A stretch of DNA of 64,000 bases from Methanolobus profundi (GTDB taxonomy: Archaea > Halobacteriota > Methanosarcinia > Methanosarcinales > Methanosarcinaceae), in assembly GCF_900114835.1 (NCBI RefSeq), contig NZ_FOUJ01000001.1, positions 62,001 through 126,000 on the forward strand, read 5' to 3'. The notes beneath the pieces were generated by a model. It saw only the letters and a list, made by a program, of their open reading frames with translations. It did no database searches and was not told the origin of the DNA. Shown here in pieces: positions 1 to 7,424 of the stretch. Positions within the stretch are counted from its first letter, which is position 1. Each line of letters begins with the position of its first letter. The position numbers were made by a program, and so were the translations under genes.

Positions 1-88
1 CAAATACCTCTACATCATATCCTTCCTTTGATAACTTAGCCGCGCTAAGCAATCCTCCAAGACCTGAACCGATTATTATTGCTTTCAT
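1..88 (-). CDS. FAD/NAD-dependent oxidoreductase, N-terminal fragment (phytoene-desaturase-like)
   Basis: The gene runs off the left edge, so only about 29 N-terminal residues are visible. They begin MKAIIIGSGLGGLLSAAKLS, a dinucleotide-binding Rossmann motif (GxGxxG) typical of FAD-dependent amine oxidase and phytoene-dehydrogenase-like proteins. The ATG lies one base after the stop of the ferredoxin gene, so the two genes are almost certainly co-transcribed and may exchange electrons. Substrate and full length cannot be judged. Confidence 0.7.
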   Translation of the reverse strand, partial: MKAIIIGSGLGGLLSAAKLSKEGYDVEVF

Positions 89-89
89 C

Positions 90-245
90 CTATGCCTCAA
101 TTGCCTTGACCGGACAGTATGCAATGCATGTCCCGCAATCCACGCATGCGGATGTCATTGTTGCCTTTCCCCTTACTTCAATGGCATCGAAGTTACAAAA
201 CGCAGTGCATTGACCGCATCCTACACAGTTTTCATTCACTCTCAT
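90..245 (-). CDS. Small 2[4Fe-4S] ferredoxin
   Basis: A 51-residue protein with two four-cysteine clusters, CVGCGQCTAFC and CVDCGTCIAYCP, the classic pattern for two [4Fe-4S] centres. It should be a soluble low-potential electron carrier. The start ATG at 243-245 is preceded on the minus strand by GGTGA. The flavoprotein gene follows after one base, suggesting the ferredoxin is its redox partner. The final CP motif is canonical, while the first cluster ends in C-N-F rather than C-P. Confidence 0.85.
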   Translation of the reverse strand: MRVNENCVGCGQCTAFCNFDAIEVRGKATMTSACVDCGTCIAYCPVKAIEA

Positions 246-433
246 AGTATATTCACCGGATTTCATTGTATAAGGTTTTCAACAATAAAAAGCCTTATTG
301 TTCTCTTTTTCTTCTCGATTGATAAATGCTGGTTCGTTTTTTGAGTGATATTTTTTCAACTAGTGTACTAATATTGATCATTTCGCCGGTCAAACAGAAA
401 TATTTATTATTATAGACATATAATTATATTATC

Positions 434-883
434 ATGGATGAAGTTGACCTTGCGATTTTGGAACATCTATGCAAGAATTCAAGGATGCACAGCACGGAGA
501 TCGCAACTGATCTGGACCTGGCGACCTCTACAGTGCATAAAAGAATAGAGAAGATGCGTGAAGTGGGTACGATCAAGGAGTTCACCGTCAAGGTAGATAC
601 TGCAGAAGTAGGGCTCAATGTTACTACTTTCATAGGTGTTAATATAGAACAGAACAAAAGGATCAATATATTGAACCGATTGAAGACCATTGATGATGTA
701 CTCGAGATCTACGAGCTTCTTGAGCCATATGATCTTCTTTTGAAAGTAAGGACATTTGATATTCACTCGCTGAAGGAGAATGTTCTCCAGGTTATCGGAA
801 ATATGGATGGAGTAAAGGATTCTCAGAGTATACTGACAACTAAATGTCACAAAGAGAGAAGTTGTACTATTCTTCGTAAATAA
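434..883 (+). CDS. Lrp/AsnC-family transcriptional regulator
   Basis: A 149-residue protein with the Lrp plan. Residues 1-50 form a winged helix-turn-helix (MDEVDLAILEHLCKNSRMHS, then ATSTVHKRIEKM as recognition helix). The remainder is an alpha/beta RAM-like effector domain. Such proteins regulate amino-acid or energy metabolism as dimers or octamers. An AT-rich TATA-like stretch near 398-408 puts the transcript start only a few bases before the ATG, so the mRNA may be nearly leaderless. The C-terminus carries CHKERSC, which could respond to metal or redox state; that is inference. The target is unknown. Confidence 0.82.
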   Translation: MDEVDLAILEHLCKNSRMHSTEIATDLDLATSTVHKRIEKMREVGTIKEFTVKVDTAEVGLNVTTFIGVNIEQNKRINILNRLKTIDDVLEIYELLEPYDLLLKVRTFDIHSLKENVLQVIGNMDGVKDSQSILTTKCHKERSCTILRK

Positions 884-933
884 TGACTTCGCACCACCAC
901 TATAATGATTATTCATTAAGAATATTGGGAATC

Positions 934-941
934 TATATATA
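934..941 (+). promoter_or_regulatory. Probable TATA box of the DUF22-like gene
   Basis: TATATATA lies 32 bases upstream of the ATG at 973, with AGGTGG at 963-968 as ribosome binding site. A start about 25 bases downstream of the box would leave a very short leader. Confidence 0.5.
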
Positions 942-972
942 GTTACAGATCAGTTTACTTTTAGGTGGACTT

Positions 973-1389
973 ATGAAGAAAGAAGTGATCCAGGTAGTCT
1001 CCAGGGACAACGGAGAGTTGACGTCTAAGAAGGTCAAAGCTGCACCGTATGAATTCACCATGGCCACACGTGCTAAATGGGAGATGGTGATCTCTAATGA
1101 GAATATGGAGATCCGTGCAGGTGAATTCAAGAAGGTCAATGTGAAAGAGATCCCTCTTGATCCGGACATGGTTGCGCTTCCATGTACATTCTCTCACCAT
1201 GCAGTGGTCTCGCTGATCAAGGTAGGTGCCAAGGGTGGTGCCAAACCTGTGGATAGTGAGCGTATTATAAACTCTGCATATGTGCTGGGTCAGGAAAGCG
1301 GAAAGATAAGGGAGGGGGACCTGCTGGCAGTGCTCAATATCTTCCCTATAATGTTCACTCGTGAGGCTATGACCCCACGTTCTCTTTGA
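973..1389 (+). CDS. DUF22-like archaeal protein
   Basis: A 138-residue soluble protein with no signal peptide. Its sequence resembles the archaeal DUF22 family: beta-rich, with a short hydrophobic PCTFSHHAVVSLIKVGA segment and a C-terminal EGDLLAVLNIFPI stretch. Function is unknown. The ATG is chosen because AGGTGG sits five bases upstream and a TATA box lies at 934-941. The zinc-ribbon gene follows after 18 bases in the same direction, so the two probably form an operon. The family assignment is from memory of the sequence style and is moderate. Confidence 0.6.
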   Translation: MKKEVIQVVSRDNGELTSKKVKAAPYEFTMATRAKWEMVISNENMEIRAGEFKKVNVKEIPLDPDMVALPCTFSHHAVVSLIKVGAKGGAKPVDSERIINSAYVLGQESGKIREGDLLAVLNIFPIMFTREAMTPRSL

Positions 1390-1407
1390 GGATACGGAGT
1401 GGTATAA

Positions 1408-1914
1408 ATGGAAACTTGTGTTATATGCGGAGAACTGCAGGATTCCAGGCATTATGACGGATATAATATCTGTACTACCTGTGCAGATATTATGGAAGAT
1501 GTCATGGGAGAATATTTCCTGCATACGATCTGGAAAAGTGAGCCAAGGGCACATGCGGCTTATCTGAACTATCTCAACAATACTACTGGATATGCATCTG
1601 ATTACAAGAAGCTCTCCCGTGGTTCCGATAAATATACAAATGATATAAGCGCACGTGTTTCTGATGCACTGATAAAGGCGACCGATCGTTCATCTAATAA
1701 ACGATACATCGAGCACATGCAGAAGGTCATTGAGTGGCTAAAGGCAACACCACACTTCTATCATTCCTATTTCAAGGAATACTATGTATGTCCTGGATGT
1801 GATGCATCCATATTTGATAAGTATACGCGTAAGGATGTTGGTGATTGGATGGTGATATCTTGTTCTGAGTGTGATTCGGTCATCAAGAAGTATTTCTCAC
1901 CGAAAAGTATCTGA
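1408..1914 (+). CDS. Unrecognised protein with two zinc-ribbon motifs
   Basis: A 168-residue protein with a zinc-finger-like N-terminus (CVICGELQDS with CTTCADIM about 18 residues later) and a second CxxC pair near the C-terminus (CPGCDAS and CSECDSV). The middle, residues 40-120, is predicted helical and charged. The two treble-clef/ribbon ends suggest metal-supported protein or nucleic-acid binding. It follows the DUF22-like gene by 18 bases and lies upstream of the fpo operon, but a 600-base gap separates them. I do not recognise the family. Confidence 0.6.
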   Translation: METCVICGELQDSRHYDGYNICTTCADIMEDVMGEYFLHTIWKSEPRAHAAYLNYLNNTTGYASDYKKLSRGSDKYTNDISARVSDALIKATDRSSNKRYIEHMQKVIEWLKATPHFYHSYFKEYYVCPGCDASIFDKYTRKDVGDWMVISCSECDSVIKKYFSPKSI

Positions 1915-2520
1915 TCAACTTTTTTCTTTTCCTTAATTTTTCCGGGACAATTGATCATTGGATATCTTGTATTCATTTCTGTGCCGGGGCAAGATCTTCA
2001 ATATTGTTGTTTATGGAAGTGATCGGACCACCAGATGGAAGTGATCATCTGTGTGTACGACCTGTCCGGTATTCATCTCATTGTGTCGCTAGTTGGACAT
2101 TGTTGCGATAAATTGGAGGTGCCAGTGGGGATGGCAATGTTCTCCTGAATTGCATAAAATAGCATGAATGTGTCTATTGTATTCGATATTACTGTTCTGT
2201 TAAAAGACATATTCGCATGGTCTGAATTGTCAGTATTCCATATTGTACAGTGGTGGCATGATCTCTGTGCAGGAACTGGGACATTTTCCTTTGCCATCTC
2301 ATATTAGATCTTTGGTTTCTTTCAATGTCCCCTACTATCGTAATTGAGATAATTTAAATATGATGAATTATTATCAATTATTAGAACTTTATCTATTGAA
2401 AAATATGTCTACAGATATTGTTTCTCTATCCATGGTCGTAGTGCTGTTTGTGTTTATCGTACACGAAGGTGTTTTATACAAATAGTCTATCTACCTTTAT
2501 AACTTTCAGGAGAATAGTTT
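1915..2520 (+). other. Gene-free region upstream of fpoA
   Basis: About 600 bases without a convincing gene on either strand. It holds a direct repeat, ATGGAAGTGATC, at 2013-2024 and 2035-2046 (22-base period). The second copy is part of a dyad, CAGATG (2032-2037) with CATCTG (2046-2051). Further AT-rich stretches around 2350-2400 could hold promoter elements or a long leader for the fpo transcript. A 74-codon minus-strand frame inside it has no ribosome binding site and low-complexity composition, so I do not call it. Confidence 0.5.
2468..2480 (+). promoter_or_regulatory. Candidate TATA element for the fpo operon
   Basis: The AT-rich stretch around GTTTTATACAAAT lies about 45 bases before the fpoA ATG at 2521. 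A start near 2500 would leave a leader of roughly 20 bases carrying the GGAG at 2509-2512. Other AT-rich elements further upstream may also contribute. Confidence 0.35.
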
Positions 2521-2913
2521 ATGTCAGGAATAATCGATATTAGTAACATAGCCAATAGTTACATACCGGTTGCAATAATTCTCATAGTGGCATTAGTGAT
2601 GCCTCCTATAACAATGCTTATCATCAAAGTGTTAAGCCCAAGGAGTAAAGCATCAGCAAAGTACACGACATATGAGGCTGGTTCCTTACCAATAGGTAAT
2701 GCCAGAATACAGTTCAATGTCGAATACTATCTATATGCCATTGCTTTTGTTCTCTTTGATATTGAAGTCCTTTTCCTTTACCCCTGGACTACAATCTTCA
2801 AGGGACATGATATCACTTATACCGCAACCGTTGAAATGCTAGTCTTTATTTTTGTTGTATTGTTTGGCTACGTTTATTTGATCAAGAAGGAGGCTCTTAA
2901 ATGGATGAAATAG
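2521..2913 (+). CDS. fpoA: F420H2 dehydrogenase subunit FpoA
   Basis: A 130-residue membrane protein of the NuoA/ND3 family. It has three transmembrane helices (about residues 12-36, 72-95 and 98-120) and the conserved loop YTTYEAGSLPIGNARIQFNVEYYLYAIAF-like segment, containing the F-D-I-E-V acidic helix. FpoA is part of the membrane arm of the complex that oxidises F420H2 and reduces methanophenazine while pumping protons. GGAG lies eight bases before the ATG. The gene overlaps fpoB by 13 bases, as in other fpo operons, implying translational coupling. Confidence 0.95.
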   Translation: MSGIIDISNIANSYIPVAIILIVALVMPPITMLIIKVLSPRSKASAKYTTYEAGSLPIGNARIQFNVEYYLYAIAFVLFDIEVLFLYPWTTIFKGHDITYTATVEMLVFIFVVLFGYVYLIKKEALKWMK

Positions 2914-3461
2914 AGCAGACAGAAGTCGAACAAAATGATGTCATAGACGTTGGGTATACTGACGTTCCGGGCACGATGCTTACCGACTCTAATGCGATCT
3001 GTGATTTCATTAAGAAAACAAAGGTCCAGGATGTTCTCAACTGGGGTCGTAAGAACTCTTTATGGTTCATGGTCAACGCAATGGGTTGTTGTGGTGTAGA
3101 GCTGCTTGCTACAGGTATGGCTCACTACGATACTGACCGTTTCGGTATTATCCCACGTAACTCCCCAAGACACGCTGATGTATTGATCATCAGTGGTTAT
3201 GTAACAAAGAAGTACCTTCCAGCTTTGAAGAGGATCTGGGACCAGATGCCTGCACCAAAGTGGGTTATATGCTTCGGAGACTGTGCGATCAGCGGTGGTC
3301 CTTTCTATGAATCCTACAGCACTCATCAGAATGTTGATGAAGTATTCCCTGTAGATGTTTTCGTTCCGGGATGTCCTCCAAGATGTGAAGCTCTGATCCA
3401 GGGATTTGTTGAGCTCCAGAAAAAGATCGAAGCAAAGAAGGACAAAGGTACTGATTATTGA
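2901..3461 (+). CDS. fpoB: F420H2 dehydrogenase subunit FpoB
   Basis: A 186-residue NuoB/PSST homologue carrying the terminal N2-type [4Fe-4S] cluster near the quinone-like (methanophenazine) site. The four cluster ligands are visible as the adjacent pair in NAMGCCGVELL (C63, C64), C128 in CFGDCAISGG and C158 in VPGCPPR. The length is usual for the family, with an acidic N-terminal extension. The start lies inside fpoA and an AGGAGG-like sequence at 2887-2892 precedes it. It belongs to the connecting module with FpoC, D and I. Confidence 0.96.
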   Translation: MDEIEQTEVEQNDVIDVGYTDVPGTMLTDSNAICDFIKKTKVQDVLNWGRKNSLWFMVNAMGCCGVELLATGMAHYDTDRFGIIPRNSPRHADVLIISGYVTKKYLPALKRIWDQMPAPKWVICFGDCAISGGPFYESYSTHQNVDEVFPVDVFVPGCPPRCEALIQGFVELQKKIEAKKDKGTDY

Positions 3462-3470
3462 GGTGAATTG

Positions 3471-3947
3471 ATGGACGCTAATTCTATTATCTCTTCACTT
3501 ACAGGCAAGTTCCCTGAAGACATCTATGATGCAGATATCGAATCTGACATAAGGGTCATTGCTAAAGTGAAGCCGGAAAATGTAGTGGAAGTATGCCGCT
3601 ACCTCAAAGAAGACCTGTCTTTCGGACATCTCTGCTGTGAATTCGGAGCAGACTATCCTGACAGGAATGAGATCGAAGTAATATATGTAATAGGTTCATA
3701 CGATCATCCGGTCGTCCTTACCATGAAGGCAATCCTTCCAAGGGACGCTCCAGAGGTTGAATCCGTAGTGCCTGTTTACTGGAATGCGAACTGGTACGAA
3801 AGAGAAACGTACGAACTGTTTGGTGTGAAGTATCTTAACCACCCCAACCTTAAGCCTCTTGTACTTCCACAGGAGATGCTCGGTGAGTGGCCATTACGTA
3901 AGGATTACGAAGGCTTCCCCAACAAGACAGCCAGGAATTTAGTGTGA
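3471..3947 (+). CDS. fpoC: F420H2 dehydrogenase subunit FpoC
   Basis: A 158-residue NuoC (30 kDa subunit) homologue, soluble, part of the module joining the electron-input side to the membrane arm. The signature WYERETYELFGVKYLNHPNL is present near residue 105, followed by the LRKDYEGFP-like C-terminal motif. I choose the ATG at 3471 rather than the TTG at 3468 because AGGTGA at 3461-3466 is better spaced from it. It stays separate from fpoD, whereas some bacteria fuse NuoC and NuoD. Confidence 0.95.
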   Translation: MDANSIISSLTGKFPEDIYDADIESDIRVIAKVKPENVVEVCRYLKEDLSFGHLCCEFGADYPDRNEIEVIYVIGSYDHPVVLTMKAILPRDAPEVESVVPVYWNANWYERETYELFGVKYLNHPNLKPLVLPQEMLGEWPLRKDYEGFPNKTARNLV

Positions 3948-3956
3948 GGGTTAATT

Positions 3957-5081
3957 ATGGATGAAACAGTTGGACCTTCTGAAATGATAGTACACCTTGG
4001 CCCGCAACACCCCATGATGCCAGGACCATTCAGGCTGAATGCGAAATTGAGGGGTGAGACCGTTGTGGACTCCGAGGTCGAGATGGGCTGGATCCACAAA
4101 GGAATTGAAAAGATCCTTGAAAGTAAGACATATCTCCAGGGTATAACCATTGTTGACAGGATATGCTACCTTGCAGCTATGACCAACGAAGAGGCATATG
4201 TTGGTAGTGTTGAGAAGCTTGCAGGTATCGAAGTGCCTGAAAGAGCACAATATATCCGTGTAATTATGGAAGAACTTTCAAGATTACAGAGCCACCTGCT
4301 TGGTATGGGTGAATACGCATCCTTTGTTGGTTTTGTAAGTATGTTCATGTATACCATCAGGGACAGAGAAGATGTGATGTCTCTTATTGACTCCGTTACC
4401 GGAGCACGTGTCACACACAGTTTCCTGCGTTATGGTGGTGTAAAGGACGACCTTCCTGATGGATTCAAAGACGATGTTGAATACGTTTTTGGAAACCTTA
4501 AAAAGGCAATTGACAATTATGAGGAATTGTACAGTACCGATCAGATCTACAAGGCAAGAACTAAGGGTATAGGTGTTCTTACTGCAGATGTTGCAAAGGA
4601 CCTCGGTGTCTCAGGACCACCACTCAGGGCAACAGGTGTTGCTTTTGATATCCGTAAGGATGAGCCTTATCTTGTATACAAGGACCTTGATTTCAAGGTA
4701 TGTACACAGACAGATGGTGATGTTTACGCAAGGATCCAGGTACGTCTGGATGAGATGCGTGAGAGTATGTACATCATAGAACAGTGTCTTGACCAGATCC
4801 CTTCAGGACCGATCTTCCCGGAGGATACTCCGTATGGAAAGAGGTCACCTGTAATGAGAGTTCCAGCCGGAGAGGTTTTCCACCGTGTTGAGGATCCAAG
4901 AGGAGAAATGGGATTCTATATGGTATCCGATGGATCGGACAAACCATATCGTGTAAAGATAAGAGGACCTGTGTACCCTACCCTTCAGACACTACCACCA
5001 TTGATAAAAGGCGTGACCGTTGCTGATATCGTGGCAATTGCCGGAAGTATGGACACATGTACCAGTGAGGTTGACAGGTGA
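3957..5081 (+). CDS. fpoD: F420H2 dehydrogenase subunit FpoD
   Basis: A 374-residue NuoD/49 kDa homologue, related to the large subunit of [NiFe] hydrogenases but lacking the nickel-binding cysteines. Motifs include LGPQHPMMPGPFRL near the N-terminus, EMGWIHKGIEK, and the C-terminal LPPLIKGVTVADIVAIAGSMD. It lines the methanophenazine-binding pocket together with FpoB and FpoH. AGGGTTAATT precedes the ATG, nine bases after the fpoC stop. Length is usual. The stop codon overlaps the region carrying the fpoH ribosome binding site. Confidence 0.96.
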   Translation: MDETVGPSEMIVHLGPQHPMMPGPFRLNAKLRGETVVDSEVEMGWIHKGIEKILESKTYLQGITIVDRICYLAAMTNEEAYVGSVEKLAGIEVPERAQYIRVIMEELSRLQSHLLGMGEYASFVGFVSMFMYTIRDREDVMSLIDSVTGARVTHSFLRYGGVKDDLPDGFKDDVEYVFGNLKKAIDNYEELYSTDQIYKARTKGIGVLTADVAKDLGVSGPPLRATGVAFDIRKDEPYLVYKDLDFKVCTQTDGDVYARIQVRLDEMRESMYIIEQCLDQIPSGPIFPEDTPYGKRSPVMRVPAGEVFHRVEDPRGEMGFYMVSDGSDKPYRVKIRGPVYPTLQTLPPLIKGVTVADIVAIAGSMDTCTSEVDR

Positions 5082-5086
5082 TCATG

Positions 5087-6118
5087 ATGATGGATATAGA
5101 AGCAATAATCTATAATCCTCTTCTAAGAGGTATCCTGGGATTATGTATCATGGGTGCCGTTTTTGGTGGAGCCTGTGTAGCTGTCTGGTTCGAGCGTAAA
5201 CTCTCTGCAGATGTACAGCAGAGGTATGGTCCTATGAGAGTAGGTCCACACGGATTACTTCAGCTCGTTGCTGATGCTATCAAGTTGTTCACGAAAGAAG
5301 ATATCATACCTAAGAATGCTGACAGGATATTATTCGTTTCAGCACCGATCCTTCTTATGGGATCTGTTTTCCTGATGCTTGTGGCAATGCCTTTTGGTGC
5401 TATAATTATAGATGGCGAGAGCTATGTGATCGCAGCAACTGAGATGGATATAAGTGTCCTTTATATTGAGGCCATGTCCGCAATTTCCATTATCGGTATT
5501 TTCATGGTTGCATACAGTGCAAATAACAAGTATTCTGTTCTTGGAGCTTTCAGGAACTTTGCACGTATGATCGGATACGAAGTTCCTCTTGGTATCTGTA
5601 TTGTAAGTGTTGCCATCATGGCAGGTTCACTTAACATAGTAGATATCGCTGAGGCACAGAGCCCTCTGTGGTTCATAATAATGCAGCCTCTGGGAGCTAT
5701 TGTATTCTTCATTGCTCTTATGGCTGATATGGGTCGTCTTCCTTTTGACCAGAACGAGTCCGAGGAAGAGCTCATCGCAGGTTGGATGACCGAGTACACA
5801 AGTATGAGATTCGGTTACTGTTTCTTTGCAGAATATATTCACCTGATCCTTGGTTCAATGCTTGTAGTACTATTGTTCCTTGGTGGATGGAATCTGCCTG
5901 CATTCCTGACCGATATAACTATCCTTGGTATAATCCTTCCAACAGTGTTCTTCCTGTTGAAGGTAGCTCTGGTGATACTCTTTATCATCATGATCAGATG
6001 GGCTGTTCCAAGGTACAGGATCGATCAGGTAGTAGACCTGAGCTGGAAAAAACTTCTACCATTGTCCCTTCTTAACCTTGGATGGGTTATCGGACTTGGT
6101 CTGCTGGGGGTATACTAA
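5087..6118 (+). CDS. fpoH: F420H2 dehydrogenase subunit FpoH
   Basis: A NuoH/ND1 homologue of about 343 residues with eight predicted transmembrane helices and the family signature ERKLSADVQQRYGPMRVGP near residue 35, which forms the entrance to the electron-acceptor site. The acidic loop MGRLPFDQNESEEELIAG is also conserved. The start is uncertain among ATGs at 5084, 5087 and 5090. I chose 5087 because AGGTGA (5076-5081) is best spaced from it. A GTG at 5078 inside the end of fpoD is less likely. Confidence 0.94.
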   Translation: MMDIEAIIYNPLLRGILGLCIMGAVFGGACVAVWFERKLSADVQQRYGPMRVGPHGLLQLVADAIKLFTKEDIIPKNADRILFVSAPILLMGSVFLMLVAMPFGAIIIDGESYVIAATEMDISVLYIEAMSAISIIGIFMVAYSANNKYSVLGAFRNFARMIGYEVPLGICIVSVAIMAGSLNIVDIAEAQSPLWFIIMQPLGAIVFFIALMADMGRLPFDQNESEEELIAGWMTEYTSMRFGYCFFAEYIHLILGSMLVVLLFLGGWNLPAFLTDITILGIILPTVFFLLKVALVILFIIMIRWAVPRYRIDQVVDLSWKKLLPLSLLNLGWVIGLGLLGVY

Positions 6119-6562
6119 ATGGTTATTAAAAATATTATAACAGCAGTTAAGAATATTTATTTCGGCCCTCCTGTTACAAGAATGTGTCCGGAAGTACCAA
6201 CAAAACTTTCCGACAGGTTCAGGGGTTTACAAAAACTGGATAAGACCAAATGTATAGGTTGTGGAATATGTGCCAACACATGTCCAAATAATGCTATTAA
6301 GATAGTCAGGGCACGTATCAACCCGGACAGCGACAAGCAGAGATGGTTCCCTGCAATAGACATCGGTCACTGTCTGTTCTGTGGTCTTTGTATCGACCAG
6401 TGTCCAAAGGACGCACTTGAAAGCACAAAGGTATACCTGACAGGTGTGATCCGCTGGAACCATGAGGATCTTCTCTTCACACCAGACATGCTGGCAAGGG
6501 AAGTTGACATAAATGCTGAGGCAGAAGCCGGTGAGGAGGTGAGCAGATGGACCCCACAATAG
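6119..6562 (+). CDS. fpoI: F420H2 dehydrogenase subunit FpoI
   Basis: A 147-residue NuoI/TYKY homologue with two [4Fe-4S] binding motifs, CIGCGICANTCP and CLFCGLCIDQCP. It relays electrons from the soluble part to the N2-type cluster in FpoB. The gene starts directly after the fpoH stop and ends inside fpoJ (16-base overlap). GGGGGTATACTAA supplies the ribosome binding site. Length is usual. Confidence 0.96.
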   Translation: MVIKNIITAVKNIYFGPPVTRMCPEVPTKLSDRFRGLQKLDKTKCIGCGICANTCPNNAIKIVRARINPDSDKQRWFPAIDIGHCLFCGLCIDQCPKDALESTKVYLTGVIRWNHEDLLFTPDMLAREVDINAEAEAGEEVSRWTPQ

Positions 6563-6825
6563 GCTCGATAATTGAATTGCTGATATTTGTGATCCTGGCT
6601 CTTATATCGATAGTGTTCGCAGTATTCGTAGTAACAGCTAAGGACGTAGTAAGGGCAGCCATTGCACTTGTAGTTACAATGTTTATCATTGCAGCTTTCT
6701 ACATAATGCTAAATGCGCAGTTCCTTGGTGTTGCTCAGGTACTGGTGTACATCGGTGCAGTAGGTGTATTGATACTGTTCGCTGTAATGCTTACTAAGAA
6801 GGAGTTTGGTACAGATGCTGAATAA
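6547..6825 (+). CDS. fpoJ: F420H2 dehydrogenase subunit FpoJ, N-terminal half
   Basis: A 92-residue membrane protein matching the first three helices of NuoJ/ND6. The VLVYIGAVGVLILFAVMLTKKEF segment is the pi-bulge helix region that takes part in gating in complex I. The C-terminal half of NuoJ is coded by the next gene, a split known from methanogen fpo operons. GAGGTGAGC upstream serves as ribosome binding site. It overlaps both neighbours. Confidence 0.92.
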   Translation: MDPTIGSIIELLIFVILALISIVFAVFVVTAKDVVRAAIALVVTMFIIAAFYIMLNAQFLGVAQVLVYIGAVGVLILFAVMLTKKEFGTDAE

Positions 6826-7123
6826 AGAAATATCATTTACGGCAATGGATATTGCCACATCTGTGTACGACTACTTTAAGCCACGTATATTTGGAATGAT
6901 AATTGCCGCTCTGTTCATGACAATAATGATAGTGACAATTTTCTTCACAAGCTGGCCTGCAGTAGACCAACTCCCTCAGAACATTGAGGATCAGAGTAAC
7001 ATTGAGGCTATCGGAGTTATGATCTTTACTGATTTCGTGGTTCCGTTCGAAATAATGTCTATCGTACTGTTATCCTCATTGATGGGTGCTATATACATGG
7101 CAAAAGGAGATGATGGCAAATGA
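6815..7123 (+). CDS. fpoJ: F420H2 dehydrogenase subunit FpoJ, C-terminal half
   Basis: A 102-residue protein with two transmembrane helices (about residues 24-45 and 72-95) matching the C-terminal part of NuoJ. The motif [18 protein letters not shown] corresponds to the NuoJ loop that precedes its last helix. The ATG at 6815 is preferred over a TTG at 6806 because AAGGAG at 6799-6804 is ten bases upstream. It overlaps the first half by 11 bases and fpoK by 4 (ATGA). Confidence 0.9.
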   Translation: MLNKEISFTAMDIATSVYDYFKPRIFGMIIAALFMTIMIVTIFFTSWPAVDQLPQNIEDQSNIEAIGVMIFTDFVVPFEIMSIVLLSSLMGAIYMAKGDDGK

Positions 7124-7422
7124 TACCAGTCGCACTTTATCTTGCTGTTGCAGCAGTCATATTCTCCATAGGTCTCTATGGACTGATGACACAGCGCAGT
7201 GGTATTCGTATTCTCATGTGCGTGGAACTCATGCTCAATGCCGCTAACCTTAATCTTGTGGCATTCTCAAGCTACCATGATGATCTTACAGGACAGGTAT
7301 TTGCACTGTTCTCTATCGCACTGGCAGCCTGTGAGGCAGCGATCGGCTTTGCTATACTGATGGCTCTTTACAGAATGAAGGATACGATCAGTCTTGATCA
7401 TATTAACATACTGAGGTGGTAA
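7120..7422 (+). CDS. fpoK: F420H2 dehydrogenase subunit FpoK
   Basis: A 100-residue NuoK/ND4L homologue with three transmembrane helices. It carries conserved membrane glutamates in [16 protein letters not shown] and in the helix [16 protein letters not shown], which belong to the proton path of complex-I-like enzymes. The start overlaps the previous gene by four bases. Length is exactly that expected. Confidence 0.95.
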   Translation: MIPVALYLAVAAVIFSIGLYGLMTQRSGIRILMCVELMLNAANLNLVAFSSYHDDLTGQVFALFSIALAACEAAIGFAILMALYRMKDTISLDHINILRW

Positions 7423-7424
7423 AA

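Noticed and set aside
2073-2297. 74-codon minus-strand frame before fpoA
   Set aside because: No ribosome binding site, odd composition, no recognisable motif; treated as intergenic.
6547-7123. Split fpoJ taken as a frameshift
   Set aside because: Both halves have proper starts, ribosome binding sites and overlaps; the split is known in methanogen fpo operons.
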